The notes under the pieces are model-generated. The model saw nothing but the letters and a program-made list of their open reading frames with translations, did not search any database and was not told the origin of the DNA. This document shows, in pieces, positions 57,991 to 64,000 of a stretch of 64,000 bases of DNA (its first letter is position 1; each line of letters starts with the position of its first letter). This DNA is from an uncultured Spirochaetaceae bacterium (GTDB lineage Bacteria; Spirochaetota; Spirochaetia; Sphaerochaetales; Sphaerochaetaceae). A program made the position numbers and the translations under genes. The DNA lies in NCBI GenBank assembly GCA_944389145.1, contig CALXLH010000003.1:62001-126000 (forward strand), in the 5' to 3' direction.

Positions 57991-59643
57991 ATGCAGAAGA
58001 GAAAGCAGGATTGGTTCAAGGACCTCGTTATCTATCAGATATACCCTCGTAGCTTCATGGACTCCAATGGTGATGGCATAGGAGATCTGAAGGGAATAAT
58101 CAGCAGGCTAGATTACATAGCCTCTCTTGGAGTGAACGCCATCTGGCTCTCTCCGATCTATTCCTCCCCCTGCTTCGATAACGGCTATGATATTTCGGAT
58201 TATCAGGGAATCAATCCGGATTACGGTACGTTCGAGGACTTCGAGCTCCTTCGCGATGGATGCCACGAGCGTGGTATCGCCCTGATAATGGATCTTGTCG
58301 TCAATCATACCTCCCATCTTCATCCATGGTTCATTGCATCTAAGGCTTCCCGGGAAGGGAAGTACAGCGATTACTATATCTGGCATGATCCCGTGGATGG
58401 GCATGAGCCCAATAACTGGGCTGGTTCGTTCGGCGGCAGCGCCTGGGAATGGGTAGAGGAAAGAGGGCAGTACTACCTTCACCTCTTCTCAAAGGAGCAG
58501 CCTGATCTGAACTGGAAGTGCGATGCGCTGAAGGAAGATATCATAGCGATGATCAGATGGTGGGGAGACAGAGGCGTCGATGGCTTCCGCGTTGATGCGA
58601 TAAGCTATCTGGAAAAGGCGCCAGGCTTCCCTGATTCTCCGCTTCCTCCTTTCTCGACCGGATTTTCGCTTGCCATGGATATCTGCAGCAACCTGCCTGG
58701 CACGCATAAGATCATCAATGAGCTGAGCAGCCGCGTATTCCAGCCTTATTCGATGATGACGGTTGGCGAGGTGATCTGCCGGACGCCTCAGGATTACCAT
58801 GACTATGCCAGCTGCTCGCGGCATGAGTTCGATATGTGCATACCGTTCGTGCCGCCTGTAGTGGAGATAGCGACCTGGTCGCCGCTTGCCATGAAGAAGA
58901 AGATCATCGAGACGTATGAGGTGCTGAGGGAGGATGGCTGGTGGGCCAGGTTCCTCAGCAATCATGATAAGCCGAGGCAGGTCTCCCTATATGGTGATGA
59001 CACGAGGTTCCGCACGCGCTCTGCGAAGATGCTTTGTGCCATCATGCATATGCTTCCTGGTACGCCATATGTCTATCAGGGAGAGGAGCTCGGCATGGCT
59101 GATGTCTCATATGATTCCATCGATGACTATGATGATATCGATACGCGCAATTTCTACGCTGAGAAGATCGCGACCGGATCATCTCCGGAGGAGGCTCTTG
59201 CAGAGGCCCGGCTCATCAGCCGAGATAACGCCCGCAGCCCTATGCAGTGGGATGACTCTGCCAACGCCGGCTTCTCGTCCGGGCGTCCATGGCTTGGCGT
59301 GAATCCGGATTATGCTGAATGGAACGTGAAGAAGGAAGAAGGAGATGCTTCCTCTGTCCTCTCTTTCTATAAGGCCATGATAGCCCTCAGGCGTGGCAGC
59401 GAGGCCATCCGGCGCGGATCCCTTGCTTTCGATCTGCCTGATGATCCCGTGCTTTATGCCTTCGAGAGGACGCTTGATGATGAATCCTATTATCTCGTGG
59501 CGAACTTCTCCGGCAAGGATACGGCCCTTCCTCTTGATCTTTCCGGCTATGGAGATATCGTACTCTGCAATACAGAAAGGACCTTTCTGGCCAAGGATAC
59601 GGTCCTCGCACCGTACGAGGCCATCATATTGAAGAGGCAGTGA
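57991..59643 (+). CDS. GH13 alpha-glucosidase / oligo-1,6-glucosidase-like
   Basis: A 550-residue enzyme. An (beta/alpha)8 barrel contains all GH13 regions: IMDLVVNHTS, GVDGFRVDAISY (nucleophile Asp), MTVGEVICR (acid/base Glu) and FLSNHDKPR. A calcium-site-like DSNGDGIGDLKG lies near the N-terminus, and the C-terminal beta domain ends EAIILKRQ. Without a signal peptide it acts in the cytoplasm on imported maltose, isomaltose or sucrose-like oligosaccharides. AGGAG precedes ATG 57991, with an extended -10 TGCTATCAT upstream. Confidence 0.93.
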   Translation: MQKRKQDWFKDLVIYQIYPRSFMDSNGDGIGDLKGIISRLDYIASLGVNAIWLSPIYSSPCFDNGYDISDYQGINPDYGTFEDFELLRDGCHERGIALIMDLVVNHTSHLHPWFIASKASREGKYSDYYIWHDPVDGHEPNNWAGSFGGSAWEWVEERGQYYLHLFSKEQPDLNWKCDALKEDIIAMIRWWGDRGVDGFRVDAISYLEKAPGFPDSPLPPFSTGFSLAMDICSNLPGTHKIINELSSRVFQPYSMMTVGEVICRTPQDYHDYASCSRHEFDMCIPFVPPVVEIATWSPLAMKKKIIETYEVLREDGWWARFLSNHDKPRQVSLYGDDTRFRTRSAKMLCAIMHMLPGTPYVYQGEELGMADVSYDSIDDYDDIDTRNFYAEKIATGSSPEEALAEARLISRDNARSPMQWDDSANAGFSSGRPWLGVNPDYAEWNVKKEEGDASSVLSFYKAMIALRRGSEAIRRGSLAFDLPDDPVLYAFERTLDDESYYLVANFSGKDTALPLDLSGYGDIVLCNTERTFLAKDTVLAPYEAIILKRQ

Positions 59644-59670
59644 TGCCGCTCGTGCATCATATGGAAAGAT

Positions 59671-59698
59671 AAGGCCGTCGCCAGAACGCGACGGCCTT
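59671..59698. terminator. Bidirectional terminator between GH13 and cstA
   Basis: AAGGCCGTCGC / GCGACGGCCTT, 11 perfect pairs with a 6-base loop (CAGAAC), T-rich after it on the plus strand (GCTCTTT). Confidence 0.8.
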
Positions 59699-59718
59699 GC
59701 TCTTTCACATATGATTTT

Positions 59719-61401
59719 TCAGGCCTTAGCCTCTTCATCCTTTCCGAAGAGCTTCCTGCAGCACGCGATGACGACTACGATCGCCAGTGCCACCAGGAGG
59801 ACAGCAAGGATGATCTGCATAGACTGTCCGACCACGGACACGGCCGCGCTGGCTCCGAATGTCCTGATGTTGTTCAGGATGAGCTGTATGAGCGCGGCTA
59901 CGGTTGCCGCAAGCATGAAGAACATAGGGATGAACATCATCTTGTTGTCCTTCTTGACCTTCTTGAGGTATACGGCGACAGCTGCGAGGGCAAGCACGGA
60001 GAGAAGCTGGTTCGCTGATCCGAAGAGAGCCCAGATCTCGGCATATCCGACCTGTGCAAGCACATAGGATGGGATGAGGACGATGATCGTAGCGACCCAT
60101 CTGTTGGTAAGGACCTTCTTCCATCCCGGAAGGTTATTCTCGTCATCGTCGTTATCGAGGAAGAGCTCCTGGAACGAGAGACGTCCTACCCTGGCTACGG
60201 AGTCAAGGGATGTGAGAGCGAACGCGGAGACTGCGAGCGAGATGAGCGTGTAGGAGATGTCCGCAGGGATGTGAAGCACCGAGAGGAAGCCTGATATCGC
60301 CTGCGAGAATATCATCTGGGGCGTTCCAGAAGGAATCGCTCCGCCGGCAGAGACAGCGCCAACCGCTACAAGGGCGATGACTCCGAGAAGGGACTCGACA
60401 AGCATGGCTCCATATGAGATGGGAAGCATGCTTGACTCATTCTCGACCTGCTTTGATGCGGTCTCTGAGGATACGAGCGAATGGAAGCCTGACACGGCTC
60501 CGCACGCTACCGTTACGAAGAGGATCGGGAACAGGGAACCGGCTGATGTGACGAATCCCGTGAATGCAGGAAGCTCCATCGGCGGGTTGGATGCGAAGAT
60601 TCCGACAACGGCAGCGAGTATCATGGCAATCAGGAGATAGCTGTTCAGGTAGTCCCTAGGCTGAAGCAGCGCCCATACAGGCGTTACCGATGCGATAAGG
60701 ATGTATATGAACACGAGGACCATCCATGCATTGACTCCGATCGAGAATGGGAAAAGGCATCCGAGCGTGACGCAGGCAATCAGAAGGATGATGGAAAGGG
60801 CCGTATTGAGGGCCGTTCCTGGCTGCTTGTACTTGATGAAGAAGCCGAATGCGACCGCGACGAAGATGAAGAGCGTCGATGTGCATGCCACCTGCGAGTT
60901 GGAGTAGTTGACTGTCTCGGTGAATGCTTCGGATACGCCAAAGCTCTTTGCGACGATATCTGAGAAAGCCGCAACTACGAGGATGGAGAAGAAGTATACG
61001 AAGAGCAGGAAGAGCCTCTTGCCTGTCTTTCCTACATAGTTCTCTATGATGATTCCGATCGATCTGCCCTTGTTCCTGACGGAGGCGAACATCGAGGAGA
61101 AGTCCTGTACCGCTCCGATGAAGATGCCGCCGATAAGGCACCAGAGAAGGACCGGTACCCAGCCGAACACCGCCGCCTGGATAGGCCCGTTGATAGGACC
61201 GGCTCCCGCGATCGATGCGAACTGATGGCCGAAGACCACCTGAGGCTTGGTCGGTACATAGTCGATGCCGTCGTTGATTTCAACCGCCGGTGTTTTCCTG
61301 CTATCGTCGACGCCCCATTTCCTTGCAAGCCACCTTCCATAGAAGATGTAGCCTGCTCCGAGGGCGACGATAGCTATTACGATTATCGCAATGCCATTCA
61401 T
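59719..61401 (-). CDS. cstA: Carbon starvation protein CstA (pyruvate/peptide transporter family)
   Basis: A 560-residue inner membrane protein with about 14-16 hydrophobic segments. VVFGHQFASIAGAGPINGPIQAAVFGW and IGGIFIGAVQDFSSMFASVRNKGRSIG are the CstA signature blocks; LTSLDSVARVGRLSFQEL lies in the C-terminal third. Family members import pyruvate or peptides during carbon shortage. ATG 61401 has only a weak G-rich site. A TTGAAT-N17-TAGAAT promoter lies about 30 bases upstream. The C-terminus carries a short charged tail (GKDEEAKA). Confidence 0.95.
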   Translation of the reverse strand: MNGIAIIVIAIVALGAGYIFYGRWLARKWGVDDSRKTPAVEINDGIDYVPTKPQVVFGHQFASIAGAGPINGPIQAAVFGWVPVLLWCLIGGIFIGAVQDFSSMFASVRNKGRSIGIIIENYVGKTGKRLFLLFVYFFSILVVAAFSDIVAKSFGVSEAFTETVNYSNSQVACTSTLFIFVAVAFGFFIKYKQPGTALNTALSIILLIACVTLGCLFPFSIGVNAWMVLVFIYILIASVTPVWALLQPRDYLNSYLLIAMILAAVVGIFASNPPMELPAFTGFVTSAGSLFPILFVTVACGAVSGFHSLVSSETASKQVENESSMLPISYGAMLVESLLGVIALVAVGAVSAGGAIPSGTPQMIFSQAISGFLSVLHIPADISYTLISLAVSAFALTSLDSVARVGRLSFQELFLDNDDDENNLPGWKKVLTNRWVATIIVLIPSYVLAQVGYAEIWALFGSANQLLSVLALAAVAVYLKKVKKDNKMMFIPMFFMLAATVAALIQLILNNIRTFGASAAVSVVGQSMQIILAVLLVALAIVVVIACCRKLFGKDEEAKA

Positions 61402-61431
61402 ATGATTACCCCATTAAGCGAATTTGAGGAA

Positions 61432-61460
61432 ATTCTAGTAACATGGAAATCGCTATTCAA
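61432..61460 (-). promoter_or_regulatory. cstA promoter
   Basis: Minus-strand TTGAAT (61455-61460), a 17-base spacer and TAGAAT (61432-61437), with a leader of about 25 bases. Confidence 0.6.
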
Positions 61461-61512
61461 GATTTTACAAGGGGTTGTTCAGATAAAAAATGAGGTTTTC
61501 ATGAAAAGTCGG

Positions 61513-61541
61513 GCTTGCCCGCGGGTAACCCCGCGGGAAGC
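61513..61541 (-). terminator. Rho-independent terminator of the M18 aminopeptidase gene
   Basis: Minus-strand GCTT-CCCGCGGG-GTTA-CCCGCGGG-CAAGC followed by CCGACTTTTC, just past the stop at 61547. The stem is very GC-rich. Confidence 0.7.
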
Positions 61542-61546
61542 TTCCG

Positions 61547-62860
61547 TCACTCGATGGTCAGGAATGCCCTATAGCATGCCTCTGCGCTCTCTATGTCCTT
61601 GATCGCGGTTATCTCCCAGGGGGAGTGCATGCTCATGACAGCTACTCCGCAGTCTATGACATTCATGCCGTAGTATGCGGCATGCTTCGCGATCGTGCCG
61701 CCTCCGCCTACATCCACCTTTGCCATCTCAGCCATCTGGAACCTTACATTGTTCTCATCCATCTTTGCCCTGAGCTTCGCAATGAACTCGGCATTGGCAT
61801 CGGATGCCCCGCTCTTGCCCCTTGAGCCTGTATACTTGTTGAATACCACTCCGCCGGAGAGGAATGAGGAGTTCTTCTTGTCGAAGAGCGAGGCATTGAG
61901 TGGGTCATATGCCGAGTTCACGTCGCTTGAGAGCATGTATGACCGGCTCATCATGTGCCTGAGCTTCAGTCCGTCATAGCCTGAGAGCCTTGAAAGCACC
62001 TCAGCCGCGGCATTCTCGAAGAACACGCTGTCCATGCCCGTGCTTCCGACCGATCCGATCTCTTCCTTATCCACGAGAAGGCAGCAGGATGTCCGCTTAA
62101 CCTCCCCCTGCGATAGCATCGCCGAGAGCGAGGTATATGCGCATACCCTGTCATCCTGGCCATACGCCAGCACCATCGACCTGTCCAGGCCCATCAGCTT
62201 TGCCTTGCCTGCTGGGACTGCCTCTATCTCGGCCGAGAGGAAGTCGTCTTCCTCTATTCCGTAGCGCTCGGAGAGCAGGTTGAGTATCGCCTTCTTTCCC
62301 TTTTCCTTTTCTTCTCCCTCATCATCGGCAAGGCCTATCATGATATCCAGATCCTCGCCGGGAATCAGCTCTGACGCAGTCTTCTTCATCTGCTCCTGAG
62401 CCATATGAGGCAGCAGGTCCGATATGCAGAACGCAAGATCATCATCCTCGCCAAGCTCGATCCGGACCTCCGTGCCATCCTTCCTTATGACCACGCCGTG
62501 GAGAGCAAGGGGTAGCGTTACCCACTGGTACTTCTTTATTCCTCCATAGTAATGCGTATCCAGATAGACTATCCCATCGCTCTCGTATACCGGCTTCATC
62601 TTTATATCGAGCCGGGGAGAGTCTATGTGGGCCCCGAGTATGTTCATCCCATCCTCTATGGGATCGGTCCCGATATTGAACAGCGCGATCGATTTGCCAT
62701 GCTTGACGACATACGCCTTATCTCCGCTCCTGAGCCTGTCCACAGATTCTATGTTCCTGTATCCGGCTGTCTCTGCCTGACGGATTATCTCCCTGACGCA
62801 TTCCCTCTCTGTCTTTCCCGCATCGAGAAATGCCCTGTATCCTGAAATAAGATCGTTCAT
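61547..62860 (-). CDS. M18 family aminopeptidase (aspartyl aminopeptidase)
   Basis: A 437-residue zinc peptidase. Metal ligands are visible in ILGAHIDSPR (His-x-Asp), VDKEEIGSVGSTG (Glu-Glu, catalytic base and ligand), SSDVNSAYDPL (Asp) and the late VMSMHSPWEI (His). The conserved HYYGGIKKYQWV block is present. It removes N-terminal residues, classically Asp or Glu, as a cytoplasmic dodecamer. AAGGAG precedes ATG 62860. It is divergent from the membrane protein at 62938. Confidence 0.94.
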   Translation of the reverse strand: MNDLISGYRAFLDAGKTERECVREIIRQAETAGYRNIESVDRLRSGDKAYVVKHGKSIALFNIGTDPIEDGMNILGAHIDSPRLDIKMKPVYESDGIVYLDTHYYGGIKKYQWVTLPLALHGVVIRKDGTEVRIELGEDDDLAFCISDLLPHMAQEQMKKTASELIPGEDLDIMIGLADDEGEEKEKGKKAILNLLSERYGIEEDDFLSAEIEAVPAGKAKLMGLDRSMVLAYGQDDRVCAYTSLSAMLSQGEVKRTSCCLLVDKEEIGSVGSTGMDSVFFENAAAEVLSRLSGYDGLKLRHMMSRSYMLSSDVNSAYDPLNASLFDKKNSSFLSGGVVFNKYTGSRGKSGASDANAEFIAKLRAKMDENNVRFQMAEMAKVDVGGGGTIAKHAAYYGMNVIDCGVAVMSMHSPWEITAIKDIESAEACYRAFLTIE

Positions 62861-62925
62861 CTCTTTGTCTCCTTATCAGAAGATAGCGAGAAAAGGGCAG
62901 GGTGGGAACACTTCATGAAATGCTG

Positions 62926-62931
62926 TACACT
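62926..62931 (+). promoter_or_regulatory. -10 box of the 62938 gene (leaderless)
   Basis: TACACT ends six bases before ATG 62938. There is no ribosome site and no clear -35. Confidence 0.4.
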
Positions 62932-62937
62932 GTGCGC

Positions 62938-63777
62938 ATGACGCAGAAGGGTAGAAGGAGACGGTTCCACAATGTCTCGCTCAAGGATCAGATCAGGCGG
63001 CATCCGAAGATGTTCGCACTCTATGTCCTTCTAAGGACCTCCATCATCCTCGTGATGATTGCCCAGATACTTAACCGGGACTGGAAGAACGTCATGCTCT
63101 GCGCCCTTGTCCTCTTCCTCTATACGATACCATCGTTCATAGAGAATAACTGGCATATAGATATTCCTGATACGCTTGAAGTCATTGTCTATATATTCAT
63201 CTATGCCGCTGAGATACTCGGAGAGATCAGGGCGTACTACGTAAGCGTTCCCGGCTGGGATACGGCGCTGCATACCGTTACCGGCTTCCTAGCTGCCGCT
63301 GTCGGCTTCTCCCTTGTCGATATAATCAACCGCAATGAGAACACCAAGCTGAATCTTGCCCCCTTATATGTAGCTGTCGGCGCATTCACGTTCTCAATGA
63401 CCATCGGCGTGATCTGGGAGTTCTTCGAATTCTTCATGGATATGTTCTTCCATCTTGATATGCAGAAGGATACGGTCATCAATGCCATCTATTCCGTTAC
63501 CCTCGATCCTATGCGCTCGAATAACGTGGTGGCCATAAGGGGAATAACCGATACGGCCGTCAATGGAGAGAGCCTTGGCATCGGCGGCTATCTGGATATC
63601 GGGCTGATAGACACGATGAAGGATCTATTCGTCACATTCATAGGAGCGACCGTATTCTCGATCATCGGCTTCATCTATCTGAAGAACAGAGGGTCTGGAA
63701 AGTTCGCAAGGCGCTTCATCCCTACGATGATAAGCAAGGCCGGATCCGAAGACCCGGCCGATGATTCAGATAAGTGA
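62938..63777 (+). CDS. Polytopic membrane protein of unknown function
   Basis: A protein of about 279 residues. A basic N-terminus (QKGRRRRFHNVSLKDQIRRH) precedes about six membrane segments; GWDTALHTVTGFLAAAVGFSL with a conserved-looking Asp and His, and TIGVIWEFFEFFMDMFF, recall the YjdF/DUF2238-like membrane proteins, but the match is loose. A soluble loop (about 185-225) and a charged tail follow. The start is ATG 62938, six bases after TACACT. It overlaps metK tail-to-tail by 12 bases. Confidence 0.72.
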   Translation: MTQKGRRRRFHNVSLKDQIRRHPKMFALYVLLRTSIILVMIAQILNRDWKNVMLCALVLFLYTIPSFIENNWHIDIPDTLEVIVYIFIYAAEILGEIRAYYVSVPGWDTALHTVTGFLAAAVGFSLVDIINRNENTKLNLAPLYVAVGAFTFSMTIGVIWEFFEFFMDMFFHLDMQKDTVINAIYSVTLDPMRSNNVVAIRGITDTAVNGESLGIGGYLDIGLIDTMKDLFVTFIGATVFSIIGFIYLKNRGSGKFARRFIPTMISKAGSEDPADDSDK

Positions 63778-64000
63778 CTTCAGGTCAGAGAGTGCCTTCT
63801 GATCGATCATCTCCCAGGGGAAGGTGACATCCGGCCTCCCGAATGATCCCTGGCCTGCAGCCTTGTAGTAGATAGGCTTCCTGAGATCGAATCTCTCTAT
63901 CATCGCGGCAGGCCGCAGATCATAGTGCCTTCCTATCCACTCGATGATCCTATCATCATCCAGCTTTCCTGTTCCGAATGTGTTTACCTCAAGCGACACT
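63766..64000 (-). CDS. metK: S-adenosylmethionine synthetase, C-terminal part (cut by window edge)
   Basis: The last 77 residues of MetK: VNTFGTGKLDDDRIIEWIG, then HYDLRPAAMIERFDLRKPIY and the terminal GSFGRPDVTFPWE, standard for the C-terminal domain. The gene continues beyond the window, so its start and promoter are not seen. The enzyme makes SAM from methionine and ATP; the SAM-using RsmI and RNA methyltransferase are elsewhere in the window. Confidence 0.93.
   Translation of the reverse strand, partial: VSLEVNTFGTGKLDDDRIIEWIGRHYDLRPAAMIERFDLRKPIYYKAAGQGSFGRPDVTFPWEMIDQKALSDLKSLI

Noticed and set aside
1-64000. CRISPR array, rRNA operon, prophage or replication origin
   Set aside because: No regularly spaced repeats, rRNA sequence, phage gene runs or DnaA-box clusters with dnaA/dnaN/gyr genes were seen while reading both strands.

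Overview
This 64 kb window is densely coding, of moderate GC, and reads as the chromosome of a diderm, anaerobic or host-associated bacterium. My best guess is a gut-type spirochaete (Sphaerochaetaceae-like). The evidence for that is indirect: a small secreted beta-barrel protein ending in an aromatic residue, a large lipoprotein, a FabK-type fatty acid operon, rubredoxin, two PspA proteins with a PspF, a type III glutamine synthetase and a DarA-type c-di-AMP receptor. There are no ribosomal RNA genes in the window and no search was run, so the lineage is not secure.

Layout. 1-7182: a sugar-acid catabolic locus holding an AraC fragment, an enolase-superfamily dehydratase, an RraA-like protein, an SDR, a convergent lactonase, an FAD oxidoreductase and its divergent AraC regulator. 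7318-13202: proS, then a class II aldolase / split transketolase / DUF6062 operon, an OsmC protein and an unknown protein. 13242-15936: a wreck of carbohydrate genes in which a LacI fragment, a GH38 alpha-mannosidase fragment split by a TnpB element, and a zinc alcohol dehydrogenase tail lie fused together. 15990-23426: HI0933-like flavoprotein, aspS, carB, carA. 23532-26140: a phage-shock locus (pspC, pspA1, pspF, pspA2). 26424-35250: rsmI, an RNA methyltransferase, a CDF transporter, a Lon-like protease, a nif3-lspA-membrane protein-beta-propeller-dipeptidase operon, a beta-barrel protein and two tiny genes. 35361-44848: an eleven-gene fatty acid synthesis operon. 45195-45267: tRNA-Ala(CGC). 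45550-52258: c-di-AMP receptor, pyrG, an ANTAR regulator, a GS I-family gene, and a divergent GS III gene. 52305-63777: mutarotase, split chromate transporter, lipoprotein, rubredoxin, sodium symporter, GH13 glucosidase, CstA, M18 aminopeptidase and a membrane protein; the window ends inside metK.

How it works together. Three themes stand out. (1) Many transcription units seem to be leaderless: the -10 hexamer ends 6-8 bases before the start codon, with no Shine-Dalgarno sequence, while other units have classic AGGAGG sites. (2) Regulation is readable at several loci: near-perfect sigma-54 promoters before both pspA genes, which flank a PspF activator; an attenuator before the GS I-family gene in an operon that also encodes an ANTAR antiterminator; and operator-like repeats before acpP and rubredoxin. 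(3) The lipoprotein promoter has an uninterrupted run of nine G in its 17-base spacer, the hallmark of a phase-variable promoter. Convergent genes repeatedly overlap at their 3' ends, showing strong compaction everywhere except the remnant island.
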